A DNA stretch of 64,000 nt from Burkholderia sp. 4M9327F10 (lineage in GTDB: Bacteria > Pseudomonadota > Gammaproteobacteria > Burkholderiales > Burkholderiaceae). The stretch covers positions 62,001-126,000 of the forward strand of contig NZ_SCNV01000007.1 of the NCBI RefSeq assembly GCF_005503145.1, in the 5' to 3' direction. Position 1 is the first letter of the stretch, and each line of letters opens with the position of its first letter. A program made the translations under genes and the position numbers. Below, in pieces: positions 18,511 through 29,278 of this stretch. Under the pieces are notes generated by a model. That model did no database searches and was not told where the DNA came from. It saw only the letters and a program-made list of their open reading frames with translations.

Positions 18511-21500
18511 TTACTCTGCGGGTCCAGGCGCAAGCACTTCACGGCTGCCGTTGATGCCCATTGAGGACACCAGGCCCGCGGTCTCCATCTGCTCCACGAG
18601 GCGCGCCGCGCGGTTGTAGCCGATGCGCAATTGCCGCTGCACCGACGAGATCGACGCGCGCCGCGTGCGCACCACGAAGGCAACGGCCTCGTCGTAGAGC
18701 GGGTCGGCCTCGGCATCGGGCGCGTCGCCGAACAGGTCCTGGGTCGCGCCTTCGCTGGCGGGGCCGTCGAGAATCCCTTCCTCGTATTGCGGCTCGCCGA
18801 ACTGCTTCAGGTACTCGACGATCCGGTGCACTTCCTCGTCGGCGACGAACGCGCCGTGCACGCGCTGCGGGTACCCGGTGCCCGGCGGCAGGAACAGCAT
18901 GTCGCCCTGGCCGAGCAGCGATTCGGCGCCCATCTGGTCGAGAATCGTGCGCGAGTCGATCTTCGAGGACACCTGGAAGGCGACCCGGGTCGGGATGTTA
19001 GCCTTGATCAGACCGGTGATGACGTCGACCGATGGACGCTGCGTCGCAAGGATCAGGTGGATGCCGGCCGCACGGGCCTTCTGTGCGAGACGCGCGATCA
19101 GCTCTTCGATCTTCTTGCCGGCCACCATCATCAGGTCGGCCAGCTCGTCGATCACGACCACGATCAGCGGCAGCGTGGCAAGCGGCTCCGGTGCTTCCGG
19201 CGTCAGCGAGAACGGATTGCCGAGCTTCTTGCCGGCCGCTTCGGCATCGCGGATTTTCTGGTTGAAGCCCGCGAGATTGCGCACACCCACTGCCGACATC
19301 AGCCGGTAGCGCTTCTCCATTTCGCCGACGCACCAGTTGAGCGCGTTGGCGGCGAGCTTCATGTCGGTGACGACCGGCGCGAGCAGATGCGGAATCCCTT
19401 CGTAGACCGACAGTTCGAGCATCTTCGGGTCGATCATGATGAGACGCACGTCCTCGGGCGTCGCCTTGTAGAGCAGCGAGACGATCATCGCGTTGATCGC
19501 CACCGACTTGCCCGAGCCGGTCGTGCCGGCCACCAGCATGTGCGGCGCCTTGGCCAGGTCGGCGACGACGGGATGGCCGGTGATGTCCTTGCCCATTGCG
19601 AGCGTGAGCATCGAGTGCGAGTGCTGGTAGACGTTGGCTTCGAGGATTTCCGACAGGCGGATCGTCTGCCGCTTGGCGTTCGGCAATTCGAGGCCCATGC
19701 AGGTCTTGCCGGGAATCGTTTCGACTACGCGGATCGAGGTGAGGCCGAGGCCGCGCGAGAGGTCCTTCATCAGGCCGACGATCTGGCTGCCGCGCACGCC
19801 GAGTGCGGGTTCGACTTCAAAGCGCGTGATCACCGGGCCGGCGGAGGCGCCTACCACGGTCACCGGCACCTTGAACTCCTGCAGGCGCTGTTCGATCAGC
19901 AGGCCGGTTTCGGCGAGCCGTTCTTCGGAGACGGGTTCGATGTTCGTGTCGGCGCGTGCGAGCAGGTCGAGGGTCGGCAGTTCGACCATCGATGCCGCCG
20001 GCGCGTGGAATTCGAACACGGTCGGCGCGTGGCCGCGCACCGGCGCGCGCGGAGCGACCGGTTCGTTCGCCGGTTCGCTGCGCGGCAGGGCGAGTGCAGC
20101 GGGGGCGGCGAGGGTATCGACGGGAGTGCGTTCGTCGATGAATTCGTCGTTGTCGGGTTCGTCGGACTCGTCGTGTGCCGGGTGAACGGCTGTGCTTTCG
20201 GTACGCGGGTCGTCGAGGGCGTCGCCGGAGTCCCAGGGAGCAGGCTCGTGGCGCTCGACGGCTGGCTTGAACGGGGCCGCCGTATCGTGTGGCGCTTGAT
20301 TTGCCACGTTCGCCGCGGCGAAGCCGGGGAAGCGGACAACGTTCGATGGGGCAGGGGCCGTCGCAATGTCGGGGGCCTGCGCCGGCGTCGGCGCGCTTGC
20401 CAGTGTGGGTGCTGTAGACACAGGCGCAGGCGCGGGCACTGACGCGATGGGTTCTGCCTGAATGGGCGCTATAGGTGTCGCCGGCGGCGATGCGGCGCGA
20501 AGCGCAGCGGCAGCATCAATCGCCGTTTCCCACGGCACCAGTGCCTTGTCGATAATCACTTCAGCCGCAGGCGCGTGCGTCACGCCGGTTGCTGCTTGTG
20601 TCGCGTTCTGCACGAGGCTTGCAGAGACCGCCGCGGCTGGTTCGGCATGTGTCGCGATGATCGGAGCGGCCCCGGCTTCGGTTTCAATTGCCGGGCTTGC
20701 AACATCGAGCGTGGCCGCCTGCCCGACCGGATCGTGGTGGGGCAGGGGGGCGTCATGTGCTGCTGAAACCGCAGTGGCGTGGGGCGGTTCGATGTCGCGC
20801 GGCCAATCTGGCGCTGCCTCAGCGGCGGGCTGCGTTGCGCTCACTGCCGGCGTATTTGCCGCGACCTGTTCGAGCGGGTCTCCCGCAGCGAAATGCGTTG
20901 CCGTGGGCGGCATGATCGGCCAGTTTACCGTCTCGGCAGTCTCGGCAGTCTCGGTGTGTGCGGTGTGTGCGGTGTGTGCGGTGTGTGCGGCCGGTGCCGC
21001 CGGTGCGGCAGGCGCGGCCGGTACAAGCGCGGCGGCCTCGCCAGCAGGCTCTGCGTCGGCGGGAGTAACAGGCGCTTCAGGCAGCGCGGGCGCCCCGGTT
21101 GCGGCAGTCGGGCCAACCGGCTGCGCTGCGTCCGGCGATGCCGACGTATCGTTTGCCAGTTTGACCGTCTCGGCGCCGCTGCGTCGAGCGAGGCTCGCGC
21201 CCGCGATCGTAGTCCAGCGCGCCGCATTCTCTTCGATGTTGCGCAAGGTTTCCTGCACGCTGGCGGGCGGGTTGACGTGCTGAGTCGTTGCCGCCGGACG
21301 GGAAAAACTCGGCGGCTGTACACGTTGAGGCGCACCAGGGCGCCGGGGCGTAACCGCTGCGGCGCTCGCTGGCGGACGTGCCTGTGCTGTGGCGTTGGCG
21401 GGCCGTGGCGTTTGCATCGTCGCCGGCGTCGCCTTCGGTGAGGGCGGTGCGGCATGGCGCGCTACGCCCGGAGGAGAACTCGCCACAGCCGGACCCTGAC

Positions 21501-22509
21501 GCGGCGGCATCGGTTGAATCGACGGCGTGCGTTGAGCGTTCGTCATGGCGCCCGTCGGCGCTGCGCCGGGCATGCCCCGGCTCGGAATCAGTCCTTTCGA
21601 CGCCGCAGCGGCTTCACTCGCACCCGCAGCGGCGGCGGAGATGGCTGCGGCCCCGCGCGCCGGTGACGGCGACGGCACGCGCAACCATTCCGCTGGTGCG
21701 ACCGGTTCAGCAGGCGCCCACGGCGCAGGTTTATCCAGAGGCGTGCCGGACTTTTGCGCCGGTGCCGCAGTGCCGCCGGCGCGCCGAACCGGCGTGCCGG
21801 CCCGCATCCGTCCATCATTCTCAGGTACAGCCGCCGGGGATCGCGACGGCTGCGTCCGCGTCTGCCAGCTTGCGTTGCCCGTCGCCGCGCCCGTGCGCGA
21901 ATCGCCTGCAAAGGCATCCTTCGCGCCTGTCGCACCCGCCAGGCCGGCAGCGCCAGCAGCACCCGCACCCGCCGCGCCACGCGTCGCAGCCGGCGGCCGC
22001 CAAACGGTCGGACGCGCGTAGCGGCCCTTGCTCTTCGGGGCCATCGTGTTGGCCGGAGTCGACGCGTAGGCCGGCAGCGTGTCGTCGACGCTGCTGCGCC
22101 GGCGCGCCTCCTCATCACGCTTTGCGGGCCCGCGGGCGAGGCCCAAGCCGAAGGCGCCATCGGCCCACATGGCGACGCCGCTCCAGCGAAACTCGAGCAG
22201 CCACGGCAGGCTCAGGAGCAGCAGCGCGAGCATCACGAGCGGCGTGCCGATATGGCCGAGCAGCCGGCCCAGACCGGCCGCGAGCGCATGCCCGAGGCCG
22301 TCGACGCCCGCGATGCCGACCAGCGAAGCCTCCAGCGTGCAACTTGCCGCAAGGACGCAGATAAAGCCGAGCCACAGGCGGATCGTGCCGGGCCCGCGCA
22401 GGCCGACGCCGCCTGGCAGCACAGACTTCACGAGACGCCACAAAAGAGGAATGAACCAGACGGCCGACCCGCCGAACCAGCCGAAAACTACCGTGTGCAT
22501 GCTAGACAT
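18511..22509 (-). CDS. ftsK: DNA translocase FtsK (large paralogue with repeat-rich linker)
   Basis: FtsK pumps chromosomal DNA at the septum and activates XerCD at dif. This 1332-residue protein has three N-terminal hydrophobic segments (about 8-30, 44-68, 87-108), a very long Ala/Pro/Thr-rich linker (about 125-850), the RecA-like motor with Walker A GTTGSGKS (near residue 998) and [14 protein letters not shown], and a C-terminal gamma winged helix (about 1265-1325, [21 protein letters not shown]) that reads KOPS. Compared with the usual four-helix FtsK anchor, the first helix appears absent. The start could be ATG 22509 or 22497; a TTG at 22512 is also in frame. Confidence 0.93.
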   Translation of the reverse strand: MSSMHTVVFGWFGGSAVWFIPLLWRLVKSVLPGGVGLRGPGTIRLWLGFICVLAASCTLEASLVGIAGVDGLGHALAAGLGRLLGHIGTPLVMLALLLLSLPWLLEFRWSGVAMWADGAFGLGLARGPAKRDEEARRRSSVDDTLPAYASTPANTMAPKSKGRYARPTVWRPPAATRGAAGAGAAGAAGLAGATGAKDAFAGDSRTGAATGNASWQTRTQPSRSPAAVPENDGRMRAGTPVRRAGGTAAPAQKSGTPLDKPAPWAPAEPVAPAEWLRVPSPSPARGAAAISAAAAGASEAAAASKGLIPSRGMPGAAPTGAMTNAQRTPSIQPMPPRQGPAVASSPPGVARHAAPPSPKATPATMQTPRPANATAQARPPASAAAVTPRRPGAPQRVQPPSFSRPAATTQHVNPPASVQETLRNIEENAARWTTIAGASLARRSGAETVKLANDTSASPDAAQPVGPTAATGAPALPEAPVTPADAEPAGEAAALVPAAPAAPAAPAAHTAHTAHTAHTETAETAETVNWPIMPPTATHFAAGDPLEQVAANTPAVSATQPAAEAAPDWPRDIEPPHATAVSAAHDAPLPHHDPVGQAATLDVASPAIETEAGAAPIIATHAEPAAAVSASLVQNATQAATGVTHAPAAEVIIDKALVPWETAIDAAAALRAASPPATPIAPIQAEPIASVPAPAPVSTAPTLASAPTPAQAPDIATAPAPSNVVRFPGFAAANVANQAPHDTAAPFKPAVERHEPAPWDSGDALDDPRTESTAVHPAHDESDEPDNDEFIDERTPVDTLAAPAALALPRSEPANEPVAPRAPVRGHAPTVFEFHAPAASMVELPTLDLLARADTNIEPVSEERLAETGLLIEQRLQEFKVPVTVVGASAGPVITRFEVEPALGVRGSQIVGLMKDLSRGLGLTSIRVVETIPGKTCMGLELPNAKRQTIRLSEILEANVYQHSHSMLTLAMGKDITGHPVVADLAKAPHMLVAGTTGSGKSVAINAMIVSLLYKATPEDVRLIMIDPKMLELSVYEGIPHLLAPVVTDMKLAANALNWCVGEMEKRYRLMSAVGVRNLAGFNQKIRDAEAAGKKLGNPFSLTPEAPEPLATLPLIVVVIDELADLMMVAGKKIEELIARLAQKARAAGIHLILATQRPSVDVITGLIKANIPTRVAFQVSSKIDSRTILDQMGAESLLGQGDMLFLPPGTGYPQRVHGAFVADEEVHRIVEYLKQFGEPQYEEGILDGPASEGATQDLFGDAPDAEADPLYDEAVAFVVRTRRASISSVQRQLRIGYNRAARLVEQMETAGLVSSMGINGSREVLAPGPAE
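20930..21000. repeat. 9-bp in-frame tandem repeats inside the ftsK linker
   Basis: Two 9-bp arrays abut: CTCGGCAGT (about three copies, 20931-20957) and GTGTGTGCG (about four copies, to about 20992). On the ftsK strand they encode TAE and HTA tripeptides ([20 protein letters not shown]). Copy changes would keep the frame and only alter linker length. Confidence 0.8.
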
Positions 22510-22686
22510 CAACGAATGACGGATCCGCGAAAACGCAATCCGTCGAGTTTAAACCGGCAAAGCGTAACGCTTTGAAGACAGGCGCGCGAGAATTTGCGCC
22601 TGATTGAAAAACCGCCCGGTGAGCGGCCCGGACGGAACGGCCGGCGCGGGCTGCGGCGATGCTCGGGCAGCCGGCCGTCCGCTTGC

Positions 22687-23352
22687 TCATGGTGCGTGCC
22701 GCGCGAAGGTCAGCGTGTCGCCGTCCTCGAGAATCAACTGCATCTCCTGCGGCGCGCGCATTTGCACGCCGGTGCGGTCGATGTGCGCCAGCGCGTCGAG
22801 ATAGGCGCCTTCGATCTCGCCGCCCGGCGTCGGGCAGGCCATGCGCGTGCCGGCCAGCGGGCCGAAGCTCAGCTTGCCGTCTTTCAGTCCGTATGTGCCC
22901 ATGTAGCGGTTGCATCCGGAGAAGCCGCTGGCGCGGCGCTGGCCGGAGGCCGTCGAGAGGGCCAGCGTGATGCCGCTGGGGACATCGCGCAACGTGCCGT
23001 CCGCCTGCTTCCAGCTTGTGAGATCCCACGCCGTGTCGTCCAGCAATTGGGTTGCCGCCGGGTTGAACGGGTCGGGCGGCGGCGCCTTGTCATCCGGATG
23101 GGTCGGCATCGAGCAGGCGGCCAGCAGCGTGGCGACGCCCAGCGCGGCGAGCATGGTGCGGGCGTGCGTGCGCAACTGCGCAGCGCGCGGCGCAAAGCGG
23201 TCCGCAAGGCGCGCAGCACGGGGCGAGCGGGGCGCACGGGGCGCACGGGGCGCAAGAACCGCGGCAATCGCGGTGGCACGGACGGTGGCGCCGGCTGCAA
23301 CACGCGCTGCAACGAGACGCGCAACACGTCGCGCTGGAGACGTTGGGAACAT
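22687..23352 (-). CDS. META-domain (HslJ-like) putative lipoprotein
   Basis: A META/HslJ-domain protein. The C-terminal domain (from about residue 100) carries [39 protein letters not shown] and the closing LTFARH, all typical. A lipobox LLAAC follows a hydrophobic stretch, suggesting outer-membrane lipid anchoring. The start used has a GAGG site nine bases upstream, but then an Ala/Arg/Pro-rich stretch of about 66 residues (APRAPRAPR) precedes the signal sequence; an ATG at 23154 would give a normal lipoprotein but lacks a ribosome site. Start therefore uncertain. Confidence 0.8.
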   Translation of the reverse strand: MFPTSPARRVARLVAARVAAGATVRATAIAAVLAPRAPRAPRSPRAARLADRFAPRAAQLRTHARTMLAALGVATLLAACSMPTHPDDKAPPPDPFNPAATQLLDDTAWDLTSWKQADGTLRDVPSGITLALSTASGQRRASGFSGCNRYMGTYGLKDGKLSFGPLAGTRMACPTPGGEIEGAYLDALAHIDRTGVQMRAPQEMQLILEDGDTLTFARHAP

Positions 23353-23508
23353 GGCGTCGATCCTCTTCAAACTGACGAAGGCGTAAGGGTAACGCACTCA
23401 GGTTGCCGCACGCGAGCGCTCACTGCGCGACGCCCGGTGCAGAGGTTGCGCATGTTAACATTGCTGATCTACCCATTCCATCTCATCCGACATTTTTCTG
23501 GAGACCCC

Positions 23509-24723
23509 ATGCAGATCGGCCAACGGATCGGCACCCCGCTTTCGAACTCGGCCACGCGCGTCATGCTGCTGGGAGCGGGCGAGCTGGGCAAGGAAGTGAT
23601 CATCGCGTTGCAGCGCCTCGGCGTGGAAGTGATCGCGGTCGACCGTTATCCGAACGCGCCGGGTCATCAGGTCGCGCACCGAGCCCACGTGATCGACATG
23701 ACCGACCGTGCGGCTTTGCGCGCGCTCGTCGAACTGGAGCGGCCGGATCTGATCGTGCCGGAGATCGAAGCCATTGCGACCGATGCGCTCGCCGCCATCG
23801 AGTCCGACCGTCTTGCGGAGGTCATCCCCACCGCACGCGCCACGCAATTGACCATGAACCGCGAAGGCATCCGGCGCCTCGCTGCGGAAGAACTCGGCTT
23901 GCCGACTTCGCCGTACGCGTTCGCCGATTCGCTCGAGGAACTGAAGGCCGGCATCGCCAAGGTCGGTTATCCGTGCGTCGTAAAACCGGTGATGTCGTCC
24001 TCGGGCAAGGGCCAGTCGGTATTGAAGAGCGAGGCCGACGTCGAACCGGCCTGGCAGTACGCGATGGCCGGTGGCCGCGTCAATCATGGCCGGGTGATCG
24101 TCGAAGGCTTTATCGACTTCGAGTACGAAATTACCCAATTGACGGTGCGCGCAATCGACCCGGCCTCGGCTGACACGAGCACTTACTTCTGCGATCCGAT
24201 CGGCCATGTGCAGGTCGCCGGCGACTACGTCGAATCGTGGCAGCCGCAGCCGATGAGCCCGCTCGCGCTCGAGCGTTCGCGCGAAATCGCCCACAAGGTG
24301 ACTGCGGCGCTCGGCGGGCGAGGGCTGTTCGGCGTGGAACTTTTCGTGCGCGGCGATGACGTATGGTTTTCGGAGGTGAGTCCGCGTCCGCACGACACGG
24401 GTCTCGTCACGCTGTGCTCGCAACGTTTTTCAGAGTTCGAACTGCACGCGCGCGCGATTCTCGGTTTGCCGGTGGATACGTCGCTGCGCTCGCCTGGGGC
24501 GTCGGCGGTGATCTACGGCGGGCTGGACGAGGCCGCCATCGCATTTGAAGGCGTGGCCACTGCGCTGGCCGTGCCGGAGGCCGATCTGCGGCTGTTCGGC
24601 AAGCCCGAGAGCTTCGTCAAGCGCCGCATGGGCGTGGCGCTTGCCACCGGCGCGGACACCGGCGAGGCGCGTGCGCGGGCCAAGCAGGCGGCCGCGGCGG
24701 TGCGTCCGGTCTCGACGCAGTAA
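23509..24723 (+). CDS. purT: Formate-dependent phosphoribosylglycinamide formyltransferase 2
   Basis: PurT (404 aa) makes formyl-GAR from GAR, formate and ATP in purine synthesis, an alternative to the folate-dependent PurN. It is an ATP-grasp enzyme: N-terminal [13 protein letters not shown], central [19 protein letters not shown]-binding loop, and [27 protein letters not shown] with metal-ligand Glu residues. GGAG lies seven bases before the ATG. It is divergent from the META-domain gene, and two small envelope-protein genes follow on the same strand. Confidence 0.97.
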   Translation: MQIGQRIGTPLSNSATRVMLLGAGELGKEVIIALQRLGVEVIAVDRYPNAPGHQVAHRAHVIDMTDRAALRALVELERPDLIVPEIEAIATDALAAIESDRLAEVIPTARATQLTMNREGIRRLAAEELGLPTSPYAFADSLEELKAGIAKVGYPCVVKPVMSSSGKGQSVLKSEADVEPAWQYAMAGGRVNHGRVIVEGFIDFEYEITQLTVRAIDPASADTSTYFCDPIGHVQVAGDYVESWQPQPMSPLALERSREIAHKVTAALGGRGLFGVELFVRGDDVWFSEVSPRPHDTGLVTLCSQRFSEFELHARAILGLPVDTSLRSPGASAVIYGGLDEAAIAFEGVATALAVPEADLRLFGKPESFVKRRMGVALATGADTGEARARAKQAAAAVRPVSTQ

Positions 24724-24767
24724 GCTTTGCGCGAGGCGTTGCCGCATTAATAGCAGGAGTCGTACCC

Positions 24768-24980
24768 ATGAAGTCGGACACCCGCAAGATTGTGTGGCTT
24801 CGCAAGCCAGCTCGCCTTGGAGCGCTGGGCGTGCTGGTGGTCCTGTGCGCCGGGTTGGCCGGCTGCGGCCTTGCCGCCGCACCGTGCCGCGTCGCTTCAG
24901 CCGGATTGAAGATTGTGCCGGTGGTCGGCCACGTGGCGGCCGCGCCGACGGACGCGTGCGCCGATGCGATCGATCCATAG
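24768..24980 (+). CDS. Small putative lipoprotein (DUF6726-like)
   Basis: A 70-residue protein with a basic N-terminus, a hydrophobic segment (LGALGVLVVLCAGLAGC) ending in the lipobox LAGC, and a short conserved-looking tail GLAAAPCRVASAGLKIVPVVGH...PTDACADAIDP. I associate the tail with a small Burkholderiaceae family (DUF6726), from memory. AGGAG precedes the ATG. It is 12 bases before the MliC-like gene, so both are likely cotranscribed. Confidence 0.75.
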   Translation: MKSDTRKIVWLRKPARLGALGVLVVLCAGLAGCGLAAAPCRVASAGLKIVPVVGHVAAAPTDACADAIDP

Positions 24981-24992
24981 GCGAGGAACCGG

Positions 24993-25361
24993 ATGAAAAC
25001 ATGGCTCGTGGCGCTAACAGGTTTGCTGGGCATGGCCGCGGCAATCTCCGGCGCGTGGGCCGCGCCTTTGCGCCTTGCTGAAATTCAGACGAAAGACCGC
25101 CAGACCCACAAATACACCTGTGCTACCGGCAAGATCCTGCAGGTCACTTACTGGAATGCCGCCAACGGGCAGAGCTTTGCGCTTGTGCCCGTCAAGGGAC
25201 AGCCTATGCTGTTCGTCAACACGCTCTCCGCTTCCGGCGCGAAGTACCAGGCCGGCAGCTACACATGGTGGACCAAGGGGCCGCGCGCAGACCTGTACGA
25301 TGCGACGGCGGGTGAGAATGCGCCGCCGGTTCTGTCCGACTGCGTGACGATAGTACGGTAG
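24993..25361 (+). CDS. MliC/PliC-like C-type lysozyme inhibitor
   Basis: A 122-residue exported protein with a signal peptide (cleavage likely after AWA, residue 23). The mature part has the MliC pattern: HKYTCATGKILQVTYWN, a hydrophobic FALVPVKGQPMLFVN strand, SASGAKYQAGSYTWWTKGPRADLYD, and a final Cys (VLSDC) expected to bond with the first Cys. The family blocks host C-type lysozyme in the periplasm or at the outer membrane. GAGG lies eight bases before the ATG. It shares an operon with the small lipoprotein gene. Confidence 0.82.
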   Translation: MKTWLVALTGLLGMAAAISGAWAAPLRLAEIQTKDRQTHKYTCATGKILQVTYWNAANGQSFALVPVKGQPMLFVNTLSASGAKYQAGSYTWWTKGPRADLYDATAGENAPPVLSDCVTIVR

Positions 25362-25671
25362 GCCGTCGGTGGTAGGCGGTCGGCGTGGCCGCCGGGCCAC
25401 CGTCAGCCGCACCGTCAGCCACACCGCCCGCGCAGTCAGGCATCCAGACCGCCTCCCGGCCGCCGCGCCGATCCCCGCCCTCTTCATGCCGCATCGCCGC
25501 ACAACGGCCGGCCTTGCCCATTTGCGAGCAGTTTTTTCTCCCAGGTAGTAAGCTGTTCGACGCGGCTACCGCTTTGCGCGTGGCCGCGCGTGTCATCGTC
25601 TTCGATCTTCCGTTCCCGGATCCCACTGCGTGGGCGTGCCGTCCGCGCTCGTTCGTCAAGCGAGACTCTCA
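25362..25671. other. Intergenic region upstream of the ThDP enzyme gene
   Basis: About 310 bases with short CCGTCAGCC-type repeats near 25390-25420 and no recognisable gene. AT content rises near 25530-25560 (GTTTTTTCTCCCAGGTAGTAAGC), where a promoter could lie, but no clear -10/-35 pair is visible. Confidence 0.4.
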
Positions 25672-27324
25672 ATGAAAGCATCGGATCTGTTCGTCAAGTC
25701 GCTGGAAGCTGAAGGTGTCGAGTATGTGTTCGGCATTCCAGGGGAAGAAAATCTCGATCTCCTCGAGTCGCTGCGCCGCTCCAAAGTCAAGCTGGTTCTC
25801 ACGCGCCACGAGCAGGCCGCCGGTTTCATGGCGGCAACCTATGGGCGTCTCACCGGCCGCACCGGGGTGTGCCTGTCGACGCTCGGGCCGGGTGCGACGA
25901 ACTTAGTCACCGCTGCCGCCTACGCGCAACTGGGCGGCATGCCGATGTTGATGGTCACCGGTCAGAAGCCGATCAAGACCAGCAAGCAGGGGCACTTCCA
26001 GATTGTCGACGTGGTGCGGATGATGGAGCCGCTCACCAAGTACACGCGGCAGATCGTCTCGATAGGCAATATCCCGGCCCTGGTGCGCGAGGCGTTCCGT
26101 CAGGCCGAGGAAGAGCGGCCCGGTGCGACTCATCTGGAACTGCCTGAGGACGTCGCCGACGAAGAGGGCGACGGCAAGCCGATTCCCAAGAGCTATAGCC
26201 GCCGGCCGGTGGCCGAGGAGAAGGCGATTGCGCGGGCCGTGGAGGCGATCACCCACGCGAGGCATCCGCTCCTGATGATCGGTGCGGGCGGCAATCGCAA
26301 GACCACCACCAAGATGCTGCGCGAGTTCGTGGACCAGATCGGCATTCCGTTCTTCACGACGCAGATGGGCAAGGGCGTGATCGACGAATCGCATCCCATG
26401 TGGCTCGGCAACGCCACGCTGTCCGACGGCGATTTCGTGCATCGCGCCATCGACCACGCGGACTGCATCATCAATGTGGGTCACGACGTGATCGAGAAGC
26501 CGCCGTTCTTCATGCGCGGCGCCGACTCGGGCGAGAAGACCGTGATTCACGTGAATTTTCTCGGCGCCGAAGTCGATCCGGTGTATTTCCCGCAGATCGA
26601 AGTGGTTGGCGACATCGCCAATGCGGTGTGGCAACTGAAAGAGAGCCTGAAACAGCGGCAGGAGCACTGGGACTTTTCGCGCTTCAAGGAGATCAAGCAG
26701 CACTTCGAAGAGCATCTCGTCAAAGGTCAGCTCGACGCGCGCTTTCCGATGTACCCGGTGCGGATCGTCAACGATGTCTACGAAACGACGCCGGTGGACG
26801 GCATCGTGTGTCTGGACAACGGCATGTACAAGATCTGGTTCGCGCGCTACTACCGTGCGCATGAGCCGAATTCGCTGCTGCTCGACAACGCCCTGGCGTC
26901 GATGGGGGCCGGCCTACCCTCGGCGATCGCGACCAAGATCGTGCACCCGGACCGCAAGGTCATGGCCGTGTGCGGCGACGGCGGTTTCATGATGAATTCG
27001 CAGGAGCTCGAAACGGCGGTGCGTCTGAAGCTCGACCTGGTGGTGCTGATCCTGCGTGACGACGCCTTCGGCATGATCCGCTGGAAGCAGGAGAACATGA
27101 ATTTCCCCGACTACGGGATGACGCTGAAAAATCCCGATTTCGTTGCCTACGCACAGAGCTATGGGGCGCAGGGCCATCGCATTTCATCGGCGGACGAATT
27201 TGCACCGCTCCTGCGTGAATGCTTCGCCACGCCGGGTGTGCACGTGATCGATCTGCCGATCGACTATTCCGACAACGAGCGTGTGCTTAACCGTGAGATC
27301 AAGCGCCTGAGCGCGCAACTGTGA
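25672..27324 (+). CDS. Acetolactate-synthase-like ThDP enzyme (large subunit type)
   Basis: A 550-residue thiamine-diphosphate enzyme of the acetolactate synthase family. Catalytic Glu47 is in RHEQAAGFMAATYGRLTG, and the ThDP/Mg motif starts GDGGFMMNSQELETAV, ending LRDDAFGMI where many relatives have Asn. No small regulatory subunit (ilvN) follows, which suggests a catabolic or specialised role. The in-frame extension to 25630 lacks a signal. The aldehyde dehydrogenase gene 150 bases downstream suggests joint processing of an aldehyde or 2-oxo acid. Exact reaction unknown. Confidence 0.85.
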   Translation: MKASDLFVKSLEAEGVEYVFGIPGEENLDLLESLRRSKVKLVLTRHEQAAGFMAATYGRLTGRTGVCLSTLGPGATNLVTAAAYAQLGGMPMLMVTGQKPIKTSKQGHFQIVDVVRMMEPLTKYTRQIVSIGNIPALVREAFRQAEEERPGATHLELPEDVADEEGDGKPIPKSYSRRPVAEEKAIARAVEAITHARHPLLMIGAGGNRKTTTKMLREFVDQIGIPFFTTQMGKGVIDESHPMWLGNATLSDGDFVHRAIDHADCIINVGHDVIEKPPFFMRGADSGEKTVIHVNFLGAEVDPVYFPQIEVVGDIANAVWQLKESLKQRQEHWDFSRFKEIKQHFEEHLVKGQLDARFPMYPVRIVNDVYETTPVDGIVCLDNGMYKIWFARYYRAHEPNSLLLDNALASMGAGLPSAIATKIVHPDRKVMAVCGDGGFMMNSQELETAVRLKLDLVVLILRDDAFGMIRWKQENMNFPDYGMTLKNPDFVAYAQSYGAQGHRISSADEFAPLLRECFATPGVHVIDLPIDYSDNERVLNREIKRLSAQL

Positions 27325-27473
27325 GCCCCGCCCTGTGACGCCCGCCGGGGCATGCGGCTTGCCGCATGTGGCCGGTTTCGACGGGTTGCTGCCGGTGCTG
27401 CCGGGTGCTACCGGGTGCTACCGGTTGGAAGAGGGAAGTGGCTTGGACCAGACCGCATCAAGGAGAACGTGTC

Positions 27474-28910
27474 ATGTTGCAAAAGACTTACCCGTACTAC
27501 CTCGCGAATGTTGCCGTGGCGGCCAACACCGATCTCGAAGTCACCGACAAGTTCACCGGCGAGGTGGCCACGCGCGTTGCGATGGCCGACGCCGCCGCGA
27601 TCGACAAGGCGATCGGCTACGCCGTCGAGGCGATGCCCGCCATGCGCGAGTATCCGCCGTTCAAGCGCCAGGCGGTGCTCGAACACTGCGTGAGCCGGTT
27701 CCGCGAGCGCTACGACGAACTGGCGATGGCGCTATGCATCGAAGCCGGCAAGCCGATCAACGATTCGCGCGGCGAAGTCACGCGGCTGATCGATACCTTC
27801 AAGGTGGCGGCGGAAGAGGCGGTGCGCATCGACGGCGAGATCATCAATCTGGAGATTTCGCCGCGCGCCAAGGGCTATCACGGCTACGTGAAGCGCGTGC
27901 CGATCGGGCCCTGCTCATTCATCTCGCCGTTCAATTTTCCGCTCAACCTGACCGCCCACAAGGTGGCGCCGGCGCTGGCCGTGGGCGTGCCGTTCGTGCT
28001 GAAGCCGGCCAGCCGCACGCCAGTCGGGGCGCTGATCATGGGCGAGATTCTCGCGGAAACGGACCTGCCCAAGGGCGCGTTTTCGATCCTGCCGGCCCAC
28101 CGCGACGGCGCCGACCTGTTCACCACCGACGAGCGCTTCAAGCTGCTGTCGTTTACCGGTTCGCCGGCGGTAGGCTGGGATCTGAAGAAAAAGGCCGGCA
28201 AGAAGAAGGTGATTCTGGAGCTGGGCGGCAACGCGGCGGCGATCGTCGACGGCGACCAGGGCGGCAAGCTCGATTACGTAGTCGACCGGCTCGCGTTCGG
28301 CGCGTTCTATCAGTCGGGGCAAAGCTGTATCGGCGTGCAGCGGATCCTGGTGCATGCGGGCATCTACGACGCGCTGCGCGACAAGCTGATTGCGAAGACC
28401 CGCTCGCTGATCATGGGCGATCCGAAGCAAGAGAAGACCTTTGTTGGGCCGATGATCTCCGAGTCGGAGTCGAAGCGTCTGGCCGGCTGGATGGAAAGCG
28501 CGGTGCTCGACGGCGCGCAGATCGTGGCGGGCGGCAAGGTGGAAGGTGCGATGTTCGAGGCGACGCTGCTCGAAAACGTGAAGCGCGATTCGGACCTGTA
28601 CCGCAAGGAAGCGTTCGGTCCCGTGGCGATTCTGGAGCGCTTCGACGACTTCGGCGCGGCGCTTGAAGCCGTCAACAATAGCGACTTTGGCCTGCAGGCC
28701 GGCGTGTTTACCGATTCGCTCGCTCATGCCCATCAGGCATGGGACCGGCTCGACGTGGGCGGGGTGGTGATCAACGACGTGCCGTCGTTCCGGGTGGACA
28801 ACATGCCGTATGGCGGCGTCAAGGACTCCGGGCTGGGACGCGAAGGCATCCGCTACGCGATCGAGGATATGACCGAAAGCCGGCTGATGGTGATGCGCGA
28901 AACCTGGTGA
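27474..28910 (+). CDS. NAD(P)-dependent aldehyde dehydrogenase
   Basis: A 478-residue aldehyde dehydrogenase. It has the cofactor region KPASRTPVGAL and FTGSPAVGWDLKKKAGKKK, catalytic Glu in LELGGNAAA, nucleophile Cys285 in SGQSCIGVQR, and the C-terminal EAFGPVAILERFDDFGAAL and GGVKDSGLGREGIRYAIEDMTE. The ending resembles glyceraldehyde-3-phosphate- or lactaldehyde-type ALDHs. AGGAG is eight bases before the ATG, giving a firm start. Probably cotranscribed with the ThDP enzyme; the gap has CCGGGTGCTA short repeats. Confidence 0.92.
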   Translation: MLQKTYPYYLANVAVAANTDLEVTDKFTGEVATRVAMADAAAIDKAIGYAVEAMPAMREYPPFKRQAVLEHCVSRFRERYDELAMALCIEAGKPINDSRGEVTRLIDTFKVAAEEAVRIDGEIINLEISPRAKGYHGYVKRVPIGPCSFISPFNFPLNLTAHKVAPALAVGVPFVLKPASRTPVGALIMGEILAETDLPKGAFSILPAHRDGADLFTTDERFKLLSFTGSPAVGWDLKKKAGKKKVILELGGNAAAIVDGDQGGKLDYVVDRLAFGAFYQSGQSCIGVQRILVHAGIYDALRDKLIAKTRSLIMGDPKQEKTFVGPMISESESKRLAGWMESAVLDGAQIVAGGKVEGAMFEATLLENVKRDSDLYRKEAFGPVAILERFDDFGAALEAVNNSDFGLQAGVFTDSLAHAHQAWDRLDVGGVVINDVPSFRVDNMPYGGVKDSGLGREGIRYAIEDMTESRLMVMRETW

Positions 28911-29278
28911 GCGCCGCCTCGCGGATTTTAATGGGGGACGGCCCGCCGCCGGTGGCGGCCGCCGTCCTGGCGGGCTGTCACAGGACTGTCGTCTGCGTAC
29001 CCTAGTCTGTGCGGGCCTGTGGCGGGTCCGGCCGCCCTGGCGCCTGTCTTTGCGCGGTGTAAGCAGAAAGCGGACGGGGGCGCCATGAGTGTTTTTGCTG
29101 AAGTGCTACAATACCGCCCTTTCCGGCGGGTGTTTCCGTCGGCCGGAGCCGGCTGCGTCCTTCCCTGACTAAATCGGGTACCGTGCGGCACGCCGTGGCT
29201 CCGCTTCATCCTGATGCCCTCCGCGGCCCCGGCCGCAGCCGCGCCCCCCGCGCAGGCGCATTTTTAGCGAAAGCCACC
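28911..29278. other. Leader/promoter region of rhlE
   Basis: A 368-base gap. A TACAAT box at 29107-29112 (context TGCTACAATACCGCCC) is the best -10 candidate for rhlE and would give a leader of about 160 bases with GC-rich inverted segments (CGGCCGGAGCCGGC near 29140). Long structured leaders are common on cold-inducible DEAD-box helicase mRNAs, but this is inference. No gene is seen. Confidence 0.4.

Noticed and set aside
18631..20442. 603-codon plus-strand frame over ftsK
   Set aside because: Antisense shadow of ftsK's motor region, no recognisable domain.
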